A stretch of 64,000 nucleotides of DNA, taken from NCBI RefSeq assembly GCF_001610975.1, contig NZ_CP013342.1, positions 2,551,001-2,615,000 of the forward strand. Direction: 5' to 3'. The notes beneath the pieces are model-generated. The model searched no databases. It had not been told where the DNA came from and saw only the letters and a list, made by a program, of their open reading frames with translations. This document shows, piece after piece, positions 1-9,203 of the stretch. A program made the translations under genes and the position numbers. Source of the stretch: Sphingopyxis terrae subsp. terrae NBRC 15098. Lineage in GTDB: Bacteria; Pseudomonadota; Alphaproteobacteria; Sphingomonadales; Sphingomonadaceae. The number at the start of each line of letters is the position of its first letter. Position 1 is the first letter of the stretch.

Positions 1-2
1 TG

Positions 3-413
3 CCGCAACGTCGGCAGATCACCCGCCACGACTGCGTCGAGGGCTGGAGCGCGATCGCCGAATGGATGGGGCCGCAACTGCGCCAAGTGTTGGCAGCGGC
101 AGGGGTGCGCGATGCGGCGCGCTATATCGTCTTTCATTGTGCCGACCGGATCGGAGGCGCGGCTTATTATGAAAGCTGCGACATGGTCGATGCGCTTCAT
201 CCGCAAACCATCCTTGCGTGGGCGCTCAACGGATCGGTATTGCCGATCGCCAACGGCGCGCCGTTGCGGCTGCGGATCGAGCGGCAGCTCGGTTACAAGC
301 ATGCCAAATATCTGACCGGCATCGAAGCGGTCGCCAGCCTCGAAAAGGTGGGGGCGGGGAAGGGCGGCTTCTGGGAAGACCGCATTGATTATGAATGGTA
401 TGCGGGTATTTAG
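3..413 (+). CDS. Molybdopterin-dependent oxidoreductase, C-terminal part (5' end outside window)
   Basis: The frame is open from the left edge, so only the last 136 residues are present. They match the C-terminal half of the sulfite-oxidase/MsrP-like molybdopterin family: RHDCVEGWSAIAEWMG near the start, then YIVFHCAD, HPQTILAWALNG, APLRLRIERQLGYKHAKY and a terminal WEDRIDYEWYAGI. In this family the segment closes the Mo-cofactor domain and forms the dimerisation part. The substrate cannot be told from this fragment. It ends 43 bases before the next gene on the same strand. The family call is firm; the exact subfamily is inferred. Confidence 0.85.
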   Translation, partial: PQRRQITRHDCVEGWSAIAEWMGPQLRQVLAAAGVRDAARYIVFHCADRIGGAAYYESCDMVDALHPQTILAWALNGSVLPIANGAPLRLRIERQLGYKHAKYLTGIEAVASLEKVGAGKGGFWEDRIDYEWYAGI

Positions 414-456
414 GGGGCCGCAGGGGGCAGGCAAGACGCAAAAAAAGGTCGCACCC

Positions 457-1692
457 ATGTCCATTCTCCGCCCGTTCCTGGCCCGCGTCATCCGTCACGG
501 CCAGCTGACCGTCCTGTCGCCGGACGGGAGCAGCGAAAGCTTCGGCGCGCCAGCCGCCGGCTATCCCGAAGTGACGGTGCGTTTTACCACGCGAAAGGGG
601 ATGCGCCGCATCATCCTCGATCCGCGGCTCGGCGCCGCCGAAGCCTTCATGGACGGCGAGATGGAGATCGTTCAGGGCGATATCATGGAGCTGATCGGCC
701 TGCTGCGCGCGAACACGCCGTGGGACCGCGGCGCAAAGCTCAAGGACAAGACCGCGCTCGGCGAATGGATCGAGGGGATGAAGACGCGGCTCAATTCGAT
801 CAACCGCCGGCGCTCGTCGCGCGCGAATGTCGCGCATCATTACGACATCGGCAACGACCTCTACCGCCTCTTCCTCGACAGCGACATGCAATATAGCTGC
901 GCCTATTGGCCGCGCCCCGACATGACGCTGGAGGAGGCTCAGGCGGCGAAAAAGGCGCATATCGCGGCCAAGCTGGCGCTCGCGCCGGGGCAGCGCGTGC
1001 TCGACATCGGCTGCGGATGGGGCGGCATGGCGATCGCCCTCGCGCAGCTCGAACGGGTCGAGGTGCTGGGGATCACCCTGTCCGAAGAACAGCTCGCGCT
1101 CGCCCGCGAACGCGCCACGGCGGCGGGTGTGGCCGACCGGGTGCGCTTCGAACTGATCGACTATCGCGACCTTGCCGAGCGCGAGGTCGGGGGTTTCGAC
1201 CGGATCGTGTCGGTGGGCATGTTCGAACATGTCGGCGCCGCCAATTTCGAAACCTTCTTTCGCGCCTGCGCCAATCTGATGACCGCCGACGGCGTGATGC
1301 TGCTCCACACCATCGGCCGTTTCGGTAAACCCGGCGCGACCGACGCCTTCACGCGCAAATATATCTTCCCCGGCGGCTATATCCCCGCGCTCAGCGAAAC
1401 GGTCGCGGCGAGCGAAAAGAGCCGGCTGATCGTCACCGACGTCGAAACGCTGCGGCTGCATTATGCGCTTACGCTGCGCCAATGGTATGCGCGCACGCTG
1501 GCGCATCGGGGCGAGATCGTCGCCATGATGGACGAACGCTTCTATCGCATGTGGACCTTCTACCTGGCCGGCGCCACCGCGGCCTTCGAAAGCGGCGGGA
1601 TGGGCAATTACCAGATCCAGTTCGCCCGCAGCCGCCACGCCCTGCCGCTGACCCGCGACTATATGGCTGAAGCCGAGGAGCATTATCTTTAG
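457..1692 (+). CDS. cfa: Cyclopropane-fatty-acyl-phospholipid synthase
   Basis: A 411-residue SAM-dependent enzyme that would add a methylene bridge to unsaturated acyl chains of membrane phospholipids. The SAM-binding loop VLDIGCGWGG lies near residue 181, the conserved MQYSCAYW with the active-site region cysteine near residue 145, and FEHVG follows the methyltransferase core. An N-terminal domain of about 110 residues precedes it, as in bacterial CFA synthases. I chose ATG 457 (MSILRPFL) because AAGG lies 8 bases upstream; an in-frame ATG at 385 would overlap the preceding gene. A paralogous fatty-acid methyltransferase role cannot be excluded. Confidence 0.9.
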   Translation: MSILRPFLARVIRHGQLTVLSPDGSSESFGAPAAGYPEVTVRFTTRKGMRRIILDPRLGAAEAFMDGEMEIVQGDIMELIGLLRANTPWDRGAKLKDKTALGEWIEGMKTRLNSINRRRSSRANVAHHYDIGNDLYRLFLDSDMQYSCAYWPRPDMTLEEAQAAKKAHIAAKLALAPGQRVLDIGCGWGGMAIALAQLERVEVLGITLSEEQLALARERATAAGVADRVRFELIDYRDLAEREVGGFDRIVSVGMFEHVGAANFETFFRACANLMTADGVMLLHTIGRFGKPGATDAFTRKYIFPGGYIPALSETVAASEKSRLIVTDVETLRLHYALTLRQWYARTLAHRGEIVAMMDERFYRMWTFYLAGATAAFESGGMGNYQIQFARSRHALPLTRDYMAEAEEHYL

Positions 1693-1759
1693 CCTCGCGA
1701 TGGGAAGGGCGACAGGGGTCTGCTTCGGGGTGGAAGGGGACTTCGCCGCTCACCGCTTC

Positions 1760-1848
1760 GTGTTCCCCGGCGAAAGCCGGGGTCTAGGGCGTCGAACGCT
1801 GACGTCGGTGCCGTAAAGCCCTAGGCCCCGGCCTTCGCCGGGGAACAC
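1760..1848. repeat. Inverted repeat, about 31-bp arms (29/31 match)
   Basis: Left arm 1760-1790 and right arm 1818-1848 are reverse complements except at two positions, with a 27-base spacer. The core is GTTCCCCGGCGAAAGCCGGG. It lies after cfa and would form a very stable hairpin in RNA. It could end transcription, although no T-run follows, or be a dispersed palindromic repeat of the kind common in sphingomonad intergenic DNA. Confidence 0.8.
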
Positions 1849-1874
1849 ATATAGATGCTGGGCTCCACCTCAGT

Positions 1875-1950
1875 CGTCATCCCGGACTTGATCAGGGATC
1901 CATTATTCCGACGCTGCGTGAATGGATCCCTGATCAAGTCCGGGATGACG
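1875..1950. repeat. Palindromic repeat with perfect 30-bp arms (GTCATCCCGGACTTGATC family)
   Basis: Arms 1875-1904 and 1921-1950 are exact reverse complements around a 16-base loop. The core GTCATCCCGGACTTGATC recurs in diverged form at 30166-30229, 60083-60158 and as a half element at 7895-7938. This copy is the most intact of the four, which suggests recent arrival or gene conversion. No transposase is nearby. Confidence 0.85.
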
Positions 1951-2068
1951 AAGGAAAATAAGTCCGCAACCGGTCGGATGCCGCCATTTCATCCCAGAAA
2001 GTCGCTGTCCTACAAAACCGGGTCGCGCTAGCCTCCTGTTTATGCCGTTTATTTCCACCCATATTGAT

Positions 2069-2099
2069 CGCTTCGCCGCTTCGCCGCTTCGCCGCTTCG
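2069..2099. repeat. Short tandem repeat, 9-bp unit CGCTTCGCC
   Basis: Three consecutive copies of CGCTTCGCC followed by a partial fourth, in the gap before argG. It is probably a slippage-prone simple repeat. No function can be assigned. Confidence 0.6.
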
Positions 2100-2208
2100 A
2101 CCCGATCGCCCCTAAAGCGAAGAGGGAGATAGTTTGACCCTGCGCCTCGGTTCTCTTGTCGCGTTTGGGCTGCCGTTGAGGCCGCCAGCGGCTGCGCGAC
2201 TATGATTT

Positions 2209-2246
2209 GCGCGTGAAGTTTCGCAGTTTTCCGTCTCTTTTTCCGA
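2209..2246. repeat. TGAAGTT motif, copy A
   Basis: The sequence reads TGAAGTT, two bases, GCAGTTTTC, then CCG and a T-rich run. It aligns with two copies at 60025-60062 and 60171-60206. Unlike those, the bases flanking the TTTT do not pair well here. It lies about 70 bases before the argG start. Confidence 0.5.
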
Positions 2247-2316
2247 TCGGGCCGTTGCGCCGCGTCGGCAGTCCTGCTAGCCGCGCCCGCGTCATTTCCC
2301 GCCAGAAGGTGCTGCC

Positions 2317-3534
2317 ATGTCCGAATCCATCAAGCGCGTCGTCCTTGCCTATTCAGGGGGACTCGACACCAGCGTCATCCTGAAATGGCTGCAGGTCACC
2401 TATGGGTGCGAGGTGGTGACCTTCACCGCCGATCTGGGACAGGGCGAGGAACTCGAACCGGCGCGGGCCAAGGCCGAGCTGATGGGGATCAAGCCCGAGC
2501 ATATCTATATCGACGATGTGCGCGAGGAATTCGTGCGCGACTTCGTTTTCCCGATGATGCGCGCCAATGCGCGTTATGAAGGCGATTATCTGCTCGGCAC
2601 GTCGATCGCGCGGCCGTTGATTTCGAAGCGGCTGGTCGAAATCGCGCGCGAAACGGGCGCCGACGCGGTGGCGCACGGCGCGACGGGCAAGGGCAATGAC
2701 CAGGTGCGCTTCGAACTGTCCTGTTATGCGCTCAACCCCGACATCAAGGTGATCGCGCCGTGGCGCGAATGGGATCTGACGAGCCGCACCGCGCTGATCG
2801 ACTTCGCCGAAAAGAACCAGATTCCGGTGCCGAAGGACAAGCGCGGCGAAAGCCCCTTCTCGACCGACGCGAACCTGCTGCACACGTCCTCGGAAGGCAA
2901 GGTGCTCGAGGATCCGTGGCAGGAAACGCCCGATTACGTCTATTCGCGCACCGTGAATCCCGAGGATGCACCCGACGCGCCCGAATATATCACGATCGAT
3001 TTCGAACGCGGCGATGGCGTCGCGCTCAACGGTCAGGCGATGTCGCCCGCGACGCTGCTTGCGGCGCTCAACGACCTTGGCCGCAAGCATGGCATCGGCC
3101 GCCTCGACCTCGTCGAAAACCGCTTCGTCGGCATGAAGTCGCGCGGTATGTACGAAACGCCGGGCGGCGAAATCTATGCCCGGGCGCATCGCGGGATCGA
3201 AAGCATCACGCTCGATCGCGGCGCGGCGCACCTAAAGGACGAGCTGATGCCGAAATATGCCGAGCTCATCTACAATGGCTTCTGGTTCGCGCCCGAGCGC
3301 GAGATGCTGCAGGCCGCGATCGACCACAGTCAGGAAAAGGTGAGCGGCACCGTCCGCCTGAAGCTCTACAAGGGCAATGCCAGCGTCGTCGGCCGCAAGT
3401 CGCCGAACAGCCTCTACAGCGAAGCGCATGTAACGTTCGAGGATGATGCCGGCGCTTATGACCAGAAGGATGCGGCGGGCTTCATCAAGCTGAACGCGCT
3501 GCGTCTCAAGTTGCTCGCGAAGCGCGATCGGTGA
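2317..3534 (+). CDS. argG: Argininosuccinate synthase
   Basis: Joins citrulline and aspartate with ATP to give argininosuccinate, the penultimate step of arginine synthesis in the cytoplasm. The 405-residue length is standard. The PP-loop ATP-binding motif AYSGGLDTS is at residues 11-19, and the conserved [15 protein letters not shown] and YETPGGEI motifs follow. AGAAGG precedes the ATG. Its stop codon overlaps the GTG start of the DUF1345 gene, so the two are probably co-transcribed. The partial argC at the right window edge belongs to the same pathway but is 60 kb away. Confidence 0.97.
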   Translation: MSESIKRVVLAYSGGLDTSVILKWLQVTYGCEVVTFTADLGQGEELEPARAKAELMGIKPEHIYIDDVREEFVRDFVFPMMRANARYEGDYLLGTSIARPLISKRLVEIARETGADAVAHGATGKGNDQVRFELSCYALNPDIKVIAPWREWDLTSRTALIDFAEKNQIPVPKDKRGESPFSTDANLLHTSSEGKVLEDPWQETPDYVYSRTVNPEDAPDAPEYITIDFERGDGVALNGQAMSPATLLAALNDLGRKHGIGRLDLVENRFVGMKSRGMYETPGGEIYARAHRGIESITLDRGAAHLKDELMPKYAELIYNGFWFAPEREMLQAAIDHSQEKVSGTVRLKLYKGNASVVGRKSPNSLYSEAHVTFEDDAGAYDQKDAAGFIKLNALRLKLLAKRDR

Positions 3535-4181
3535 CGCAGACGGGCAAGACGGCGATCCGGCAGGCCCGGGTGCCGTGGCGCTTTGTGCTGTTCACCGTCC
3601 TGCTCGCCGACATACTGCTCTTTCATCTGCGCTTCGCTTGGCCCGAGGCGGCGCTGCTCGGCTTCGTCGCCGCAGCACTGGTCTTCTTCGCAACGCTGGT
3701 GCCGCTGTTCCGCGACGGCAATGGCGCGATCCGCGAACAGGCCCAGCGCAACGATCCCGATCAGCTCATCTCGCTCGCGATCACCGTCGCGGTGCTGATG
3801 CTTGTGCTGTTCGGCGTCGGCTTCATTCTCCACGGCCGCGCCGACGCGCCGCTGCTCTGGCAGAAGATTTTGGTGCTCGGCACGCTGCTCGTCGCCTGGC
3901 TGTTCTTCAACATGGTGTTCGCGCTGCACTATGCGCATCTGTTCTACGCGCCCGATCGCAAGGGCGAGTATCGCGGCGGCATCGAATTTCCCGGCGAGCG
4001 CCAGCCCGGATATTGGGATTTCGCCTATTTCGCCTACACGCTGGGGATGACCTTTCAGACCAGCGATGTGGAGATCCACAGCCCGCATTGGCGCCGCATC
4101 GCGCTGGTCCAGAGCTTTGCCGCTTTCGTCTTCAACATCGGCGTCATCGCTTTCACGATAAACAGTCTCAGCGGCGGTTGA
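3531..4181 (+). CDS. DUF1345 family inner-membrane protein
   Basis: A 216-residue protein with about five hydrophobic segments (near residues 18-35, 38-57, 77-98, 110-132 and 185-208). The motif [20 protein letters not shown] is characteristic of DUF1345. It probably starts at GTG 3531, forming a GTGA overlap with the argG stop, which suggests translational coupling. The family has no established function; an ion-channel-like fold has been suggested only by the aromatic YWDF/FQTSDV loop, which is inference. No signal peptide or catalytic motif is seen. Confidence 0.85.
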   Translation: MTQTGKTAIRQARVPWRFVLFTVLLADILLFHLRFAWPEAALLGFVAAALVFFATLVPLFRDGNGAIREQAQRNDPDQLISLAITVAVLMLVLFGVGFILHGRADAPLLWQKILVLGTLLVAWLFFNMVFALHYAHLFYAPDRKGEYRGGIEFPGERQPGYWDFAYFAYTLGMTFQTSDVEIHSPHWRRIALVQSFAAFVFNIGVIAFTINSLSGG

Positions 4182-4283
4182 ACCGGATTGCCGGGCCGAT
4201 GGTCGCGCGACATGCCGTTTCCGGTCTTCATTTCCGGTCGCCTATGCTAATTTGCGGCATGGGGCGGACTCGGAGAACAGCAT

Positions 4284-4466
4284 ATGGATGCGCCGCCCGC
4301 CCATGATTCCGCCCGTCACGAATGGATGCCCTGCCTTGTCTGGCTGCCACGCTTTGCCCTGATCGTAACGACGCATGGCATCGCCACGCGCCTGCTACTG
4401 CCCGGCGCTTATTATGTGCGCTGGTCGCGCTCGCTGGGCCGGAAAATCTATCGCCGTCGCCATTAA
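4284..4466 (+). CDS. Small hypothetical protein (60 aa)
   Basis: GGAG stands 8 bases before ATG 4284, and the frame uses codons typical of this genome (TAT, CAT, GCC, CTG). The product is basic at its C-terminus (GRKIYRRRH) with a moderately hydrophobic centre. I recognise no family. It lies alone between the DUF1345 gene and the threonine aldolase. A minus-strand frame over the same bases (4228-4512) has a less natural codon pattern. Treat as tentative. Confidence 0.45.
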   Translation: MDAPPAHDSARHEWMPCLVWLPRFALIVTTHGIATRLLLPGAYYVRWSRSLGRKIYRRRH

Positions 4467-4536
4467 CTTCCTTTGGAAAGTATATTGTCTCGATTTCGCG
4501 AACGAATGGCACTGAATTTCACAAATAACGGCTTAG

Positions 4537-4572
4537 CATGACGTCACATCCTGCGCTAAGGGCGACGTCATG
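4537..4572 (+). promoter_or_regulatory. Inverted repeat covering the ltaE start codon
   Basis: CATGACGTC at 4537-4545 and its exact reverse complement GACGTCATG at 4564-4572 flank an 18-base spacer holding the likely ribosome binding site (AAGGG). The right arm contains the ATG at 4570. It could be a DNA operator (core TGACGTCA) or an mRNA hairpin that limits initiation. Inference from symmetry only. Confidence 0.4.
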
Positions 4573-5580
4573 ACCGCCATGCGCTTTTTTTCGGACAATG
4601 CCGCCGCCGTCCATCCCGCCGTAATGGAGGCGCTCGTCGCCGCCAATCATGTCGACACCGCCTATGACGGCGACGCGATCAGCCGGTCGCTCGACGCGGC
4701 CTTTTCAGACCTGTTCGAAACCTCTTGCGAGGTGGTGTGGATCGCGACCGGCACCGCGGCGAACAGCATCATCCTCGCCCATTTCGTGCGGCCGTGGCAG
4801 GGCATCCTCTGCTATGAAGAGGCGCATATCGAAGTCGACGAATGCGGCGCGCCGACCTTCTATTCGGGCGGCGCCAAGCTGATGACGCTGCCGGGCGCGG
4901 GCGCGAAGATCGACGCCGATGCGCTGAAGGCGCGGATCGCCGGTATCCGCAGGGATGTGCATCAGGTGCAGCCCGCCGCGATCAGCATCACCAACGCCAC
5001 CGAATATGGCCTGGCGTGGCGGCCGGACGAAGTGCGCGAAATCAGTGAAATAGCGCGCGCCAATGGCATGAAGCTGCATATGGATGGCGCGCGTTTTGCC
5101 AATGCAGTCGCCTTCGCCGGCTGTTCGCCCGCCGATGTGACGTGGCGCGCGGGAGTCGATGCGCTGTCGTTCGGTTTCACCAAAAATGGTGCGATGATGG
5201 CCGAGGCACTGGTTTTCTTTGGTGGCAGCGGCGGGGCGGGGGTGCGCGAGCTCAAGAAGCGCGGCGGACATCTGCTCAGCAAGGGACGCTTCGTCGCAGC
5301 GCAGATTCGCGCGATGCTGAAGGACGATCTGTGGCTCGCCAATGCGCGCGCCGCCAACGCCGGCGCGCAGGCGCTCGCGCAGGCGTGCGGCGACCGGCTG
5401 ATGCACCCCGTCGAGGCGAACGAACTCTTCGTGCGGCTGAGCGCCGAGGAAGCCGCCGACCTGCGCGCCCGGGGCTTCGACTTTTACGATTGGGGCGAGG
5501 GCGCCGCTCGTCTTGTCACGAGCTGGGACCAGGATGCCGCCGCAGTGGCGCCGCTCGCCGCCGCGATCGCGGCGCTATGA
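4570..5580 (+). CDS. ltaE: Low-specificity L-threonine aldolase
   Basis: A PLP enzyme of fold type I that splits L-threonine or L-allo-threonine into glycine and acetaldehyde. It has 336 residues, the normal length. The PLP lysine is K205 in SFGFTKNGA; HMDGARFANA carries the PLP-nitrogen aspartate; FFSDNAA near the N-terminus and GTAANSI fit the family. ATG 4570 is chosen, although MRFFSD at 4579 is possible. The stop overlaps the start of a DMT exporter (ATGA), suggesting amino-acid breakdown coupled to export of an amino acid or related compound, which is inference. Confidence 0.92.
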   Translation: MTAMRFFSDNAAAVHPAVMEALVAANHVDTAYDGDAISRSLDAAFSDLFETSCEVVWIATGTAANSIILAHFVRPWQGILCYEEAHIEVDECGAPTFYSGGAKLMTLPGAGAKIDADALKARIAGIRRDVHQVQPAAISITNATEYGLAWRPDEVREISEIARANGMKLHMDGARFANAVAFAGCSPADVTWRAGVDALSFGFTKNGAMMAEALVFFGGSGGAGVRELKKRGGHLLSKGRFVAAQIRAMLKDDLWLANARAANAGAQALAQACGDRLMHPVEANELFVRLSAEEAADLRARGFDFYDWGEGAARLVTSWDQDAAAVAPLAAAIAAL

Positions 5581-6533
5581 CCGCACCGTCGGCGTCGCTG
5601 CTCAGCCCGCGCGTCCTGCTTCCCTTTGCGCTGGTAACGCTGATCTGGGGGTCGACCTGGATCGTCATCAAGGGACAGCTTGGCATCGTACCGCCGAGCT
5701 GGTCGGTCACCTATCGTTTTGCGGTTGCGGCGGCGGCAATGTTCGCCTTTGCCGTCGTCCGCCGTGAGCAATTGATGCCGGGTCCGCGCGCGCTGGCATT
5801 TGCCGCCATGCTCGGCGTCGCGCAATTCGCCTTCAACTTCAATTTCGTCTACCGCGCCGAACAGCATATCACGTCGGGGCTGGTGGCGGTGCTGTTCGCG
5901 TTGCTGATCGTTCCCAACACGTTGCTTGGCCGCCTGTTCCTCCGCACGCCGGTCGAGGGGCGCTTTCTGGCGGGGGCGGGGATTGCGATCGTCGGGGTGG
6001 CGATGATGATCCTGCACGAATATCGCGCCGCCGCGCTCGACGCGCACGCCGTGCTGATCGGAACCGCGCTCACCCTGTCGGGGGTGCTCAGCGCCTCGAT
6101 TTCCAATGTGATGCAGGGGACGCATTTCGCGCGCGCGCAGTCGATGATCGTGATGATCGCGTGGGCCATGCTGTTCGGCGCGCTTGCCGACGGCGCCTTT
6201 GCGTGGATCACCACCGGTCAGCCGCAGATCGAGGCGACGCCGGCCTATATCGGCGGCGTCTTCTATCTCGGCGTCATTGCGAGCGCAGTGACCTTTCCGC
6301 TCTATTTCGGCGTCATCCGCGCGGTGGGGCCGGGCCAGGCGGCGTGGTCGAGCGTGCTCATACCGATCATCGCGATGGGCTTTTCGACCGCGCTCGAGGG
6401 GTATCACTGGGCGCCGCTGTCGATCGCGGGCGGCGCGGTCGCGCTTGTCGGACTGGTGATCGCGGTCGCGAAACGGCCTGCCAAACCCTCCGTCAGCGGC
6501 AATATGGTGTCGATGCCGGTCGAGAGCGACTAG
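5577..6533 (+). CDS. DMT superfamily transporter (EamA domains)
   Basis: 318 residues with about ten membrane helices arranged as two EamA repeats. The N-terminal [15 protein letters not shown] is the usual first-helix signature and [21 protein letters not shown] is the matching motif in the second half. EamA proteins export amino acids or small metabolites across the inner membrane. The ATG sits within an ATGA overlap with ltaE, so co-translation is likely. The 3' end overlaps murA tail to tail by four bases (CTAG). The substrate is not predictable from sequence. Confidence 0.88.
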   Translation: MTAPSASLLSPRVLLPFALVTLIWGSTWIVIKGQLGIVPPSWSVTYRFAVAAAAMFAFAVVRREQLMPGPRALAFAAMLGVAQFAFNFNFVYRAEQHITSGLVAVLFALLIVPNTLLGRLFLRTPVEGRFLAGAGIAIVGVAMMILHEYRAAALDAHAVLIGTALTLSGVLSASISNVMQGTHFARAQSMIVMIAWAMLFGALADGAFAWITTGQPQIEATPAYIGGVFYLGVIASAVTFPLYFGVIRAVGPGQAAWSSVLIPIIAMGFSTALEGYHWAPLSIAGGAVALVGLVIAVAKRPAKPSVSGNMVSMPVESD

Positions 6534-7813
6534 CCCGCGCTGATCCGTTCGATATCGGCGCCGACCGCCTGCAGCTTTTCCTCCAGCCGCTCATAGCCGC
6601 GGTCGAGGTGATAGACGCGGTTGACCTCGGTCTGGCCCTGCGCCGCCAGCCCCGCGATGATCAGGCTCATCGATGCGCGCAGGTCGGTCGCCATCACCGG
6701 CGCGCCGACCAGATGATCGACGCCGCGGACGATCGCGGTGCGGCCCTTGACCTGGATGTCGCAGCCCATGCGCGCGAGTTCGGGGACGTGCATGTAGCGG
6801 TTTTCAAAGATCGTCTCGGTGAACAGCGAGGCGCCCGTACCGAGCGTCGCCATCGCCATGAACTGCGCCTGCATGTCGGTGGCAAAGCCGGGGTAGGGCG
6901 CGGTCGATAGCGTGACGGGCTCGGCGCGGCCGTCCATAGCGACGCGGATCCCGGCCTTGGTCGTCTCGACCGTCGCACCGGCTTCGCGCAGCGCGGCGAG
7001 CGTCGCTTCCATCTCGTCGGCCTTGGCACCGACCAGTTCGACATCGCCCTGGGTGATCACCGCGGCGCAGGCGTAGCTGCCCGCCTCGATGCGGTCGGCC
7101 ATCACGCGATAGGTCGCGCCATGCAGGCGGTCGACGCCTTCGATCGTCAGCGTTTCGGTCCCGATGCCGTCGATATGCGCGCCCATCGCGACCAGGCAGT
7201 TGCACAGATCGACGATCTCGGGCTCGCGCGCGGCGTTTTCGAGAACGCAGGTGCCCTTGGCGAGAACTGCCGCCATCACCGCATTTTCGGTCGCGCCGAC
7301 CGAGACGACGGGGAAGGTGAACTTGCCGCCGGCAAGGCGCCCGCCGGGGGCGACGGCCTTCACATAGCCCGACGCGAGCTCGATCTCGGCGCCGAACGCT
7401 TCCAGCGCCTTCAGATGCAGGTCGATCGGGCGATTGCCGATGGCGCAGCCGCCCGGCAGCGACACGGTGGCTTCGCCCGCGCGCGCGAGCAGCGGGCCGA
7501 GCACGAGGATCGACGCGCGCATCTTGCGGACGATGTCATAGGGTGCGACGGTCGAGGTCAGCGTCGTCGCGCGCGCGGTCATCACGCGGCCGAAATCCTC
7601 GGGCCGCGATCCTTCGATCGTCGTCGAACAGCCGAGCTGGTTGAGCAGATGCCCGAAGCCATCGACGTCGGCGAGCCGCGGCAGGTTGCGCAGGGTCAGC
7701 GGCTCGTCGGTCAGCAGCGCACAGGGTAGAAGGGTGAGCGCGGCGTTCTTGGCGCCCGAGATGGGGATACGGCCCTTGAGTCGCTGGCCGCCGCGAATGA
7801 CGATCTGATCCAT
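6530..7813 (-). CDS. murA: UDP-N-acetylglucosamine 1-carboxyvinyltransferase
   Basis: Transfers enolpyruvate from PEP to UDP-GlcNAc, the first committed step of peptidoglycan synthesis in the cytoplasm. 427 residues, the standard length. K22 in SGAKNAAL and the catalytic cysteine C123 in [11 protein letters not shown] are present; the cysteine version is sensitive to fosfomycin. The [12 protein letters not shown] and [11 protein letters not shown] motifs are intact. It is monocistronic on the minus strand with its own upstream gap of 273 bases. Confidence 0.97.
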   Translation of the reverse strand: MDQIVIRGGQRLKGRIPISGAKNAALTLLPCALLTDEPLTLRNLPRLADVDGFGHLLNQLGCSTTIEGSRPEDFGRVMTARATTLTSTVAPYDIVRKMRASILVLGPLLARAGEATVSLPGGCAIGNRPIDLHLKALEAFGAEIELASGYVKAVAPGGRLAGGKFTFPVVSVGATENAVMAAVLAKGTCVLENAAREPEIVDLCNCLVAMGAHIDGIGTETLTIEGVDRLHGATYRVMADRIEAGSYACAAVITQGDVELVGAKADEMEATLAALREAGATVETTKAGIRVAMDGRAEPVTLSTAPYPGFATDMQAQFMAMATLGTGASLFTETIFENRYMHVPELARMGCDIQVKGRTAIVRGVDHLVGAPVMATDLRASMSLIIAGLAAQGQTEVNRVYHLDRGYERLEEKLQAVGADIERISAG

Positions 7814-7894
7814 CGGGCGTCTTTAGCGGATGCGTGGGTGCGTGCAAGCGGATGCGGTGGTCGGGTTGCGACCGAAGTACGATATTTACGGCAT

Positions 7895-7938
7895 CGTCAT
7901 CCCGGACTTGCACCCCGGCTTGCGCCGGCGAACGCAAG
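7895..7938. repeat. Half element of the GTCATCCCGGACTTG palindrome family
   Basis: CGTCATCCCGGACTTG matches the left arm of the element at 1875-1950. The expected right arm is replaced by a short hairpin, CTTGC (7908-7912) with GCAAG (7934-7938). It lies in the 273-bp gap between murA and the following hydrolase. It looks like a degraded or chimeric copy. Confidence 0.55.
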
Positions 7939-8086
7939 GCGATTTGCCGCAACGTCCGCTCTCCAACCCAATGCCGCCAATCCGCCAAACGCCGCCGCAG
8001 TCGCCACCGACCCGCCATTTGTTGCAGCTTGCCAGCGGCGCCGCGCTCGGCCAGACGGTTTTGAAATGAAACCAGAGGAGCGATGC

Positions 8087-9010
8087 ATGAGCGGCGATTT
8101 CGATCAGGTGCGGGTCAGGCTGGCGACGGGGGTCGAACTCGACGTTGTTGATATGGGGCCGCGCGATGCGCCGGTGCTGATATTCCTCCACGGCTTTCCC
8201 GAATCGCACCGCACCTGGCGCTTTCAGCTGCCGCATTTCGCGCAGCATTTCCGCTGCATCGCGCCCGATCAGCGCGGCTATCGCGGGTCGTCGAAGCCGC
8301 AGGACGCCGCCTCCTACACCCCCGACAAGCTGATCGCCGATATCTTTGCGCTCGCCGACGCGCTGGACGTCGGCGATTTTACGGTCGTCGGGCATGATTG
8401 GGGTGGGGCGATCGCGTGGGGCGTGGCGCTCGGCGGTCAGCCAGGAGGGCTGCATCCCGAATGGTCGGGCCGCGTCACGCGGGCGGTCATCGCCAATGCG
8501 CCGCACCCTGCGATCTTTCAGCGCCTGCTGCTGACCAATGCCGAGCAGCGCGCCGCGAGCCAGTATATCCGCACCTTCCGCGATCCTGCCAGCGATGCGA
8601 TTATCGAGGAGCATGGCATCGCGGGCATCCTTGCCCATGCCTTTGCGGGCAGGGTGCCGAGCGGCGGGATCCAGCCGCCCGACGAGATCGCCCGGCTGCT
8701 CAAGGATTGGGAGGATCGCGACACCTGCCGCGCAATGATCAACTGGTATCGCGGTTCGCCCGCCAATGTGCCCGCAATGGACGACCCCTATGCCGAGCCG
8801 CCCGCGATGCCTTTTCCGAAGCTGACGATCCCGACGCTGGTCGTCTGGGCGCTCGACGATGTCGCGCTGCCCCCGTGCAATCTCGACGGGATCGAAGAAC
8901 TGGTGCCCGATATCTCCATCGTGAAGGTGCCGGGCTGCGGCCATTTTGTGCCTTGGGAAGCGCCCGATGCGGTCAACGCCGCGATGGACGAATTTCTCGC
9001 CGCAAACTGA
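8087..9010 (+). CDS. Alpha/beta hydrolase, epoxide-hydrolase-like
   Basis: 307 residues with the epoxide hydrolase pattern: HGFPESHRTW (residues 35-44) for the oxyanion hole, DQRGYRGSS, nucleophile D104 in GHDWGGAIAW rather than serine, acid in WALDDVALP and histidine in GCGHFVPWEAPD near the C-terminus. Fluoroacetate and haloacid dehalogenases share this pattern, so the reaction could be epoxide hydrolysis or dehalogenation; epoxide hydrolysis is more usual. Start ATG 8087 is chosen because GAGGAG ends six bases upstream. It stands alone on the plus strand. Confidence 0.85.
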   Translation: MSGDFDQVRVRLATGVELDVVDMGPRDAPVLIFLHGFPESHRTWRFQLPHFAQHFRCIAPDQRGYRGSSKPQDAASYTPDKLIADIFALADALDVGDFTVVGHDWGGAIAWGVALGGQPGGLHPEWSGRVTRAVIANAPHPAIFQRLLLTNAEQRAASQYIRTFRDPASDAIIEEHGIAGILAHAFAGRVPSGGIQPPDEIARLLKDWEDRDTCRAMINWYRGSPANVPAMDDPYAEPPAMPFPKLTIPTLVVWALDDVALPPCNLDGIEELVPDISIVKVPGCGHFVPWEAPDAVNAAMDEFLAAN

Positions 9011-9089
9011 CCCGCGTCGCCGTTTAGCGGAGCCCGAAAAACGGCGGACGACTATAACAGTCGCCCGCCGGAGGGGTCGGTTTTGGGGT

Positions 9090-9136
9090 GCACCTTCAGT
9101 CCGTCCACTGGTTTGCGACCCAAAAACTGAAGGTGC
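9090..9136. repeat. 11-bp inverted repeat between hydrolase and araC-type gene
   Basis: GCACCTTCAGT (9090-9100) and ACTGAAGGTGC (9126-9136) are exact reverse complements separated by 25 bases. They lie about 80 bases after the hydrolase stop and 68 bases before the regulator start. It may be a transcription end hairpin or an operator. Confidence 0.45.
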
Positions 9137-9203
9137 GATTTAACCATAGATTTGGCCTATATTGCAGGCTTTCAGATTCTCCCGCATTCGGCATATTCGC
9201 TGG

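Larger units (their letters stand above)
1693..2316. other. 624-bp gene-free region between cfa and argG
   Basis: No convincing reading frame on either strand. It holds two strong inverted repeats of different families (1760-1848 and 1875-1950), a short tandem repeat (2069-2099) and one copy of a TGAAGTT motif (about 2209-2246), all listed separately. The argG promoter presumably lies in the right part; AGAAGG at about 2304-2309 is a plausible ribosome binding site for argG. No tRNA-like or other structured RNA gene was recognised. Confidence 0.7.

Noticed and set aside
226..1683. A 485-residue minus-strand frame under cfa
   Set aside because: Shadow of cfa; no motif, unusual composition.
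4228..4512. A 94-residue minus-strand frame overlapping the small gene at 4284
   Set aside because: Poor codon choice and no good ribosome site; the plus-strand frame is better.
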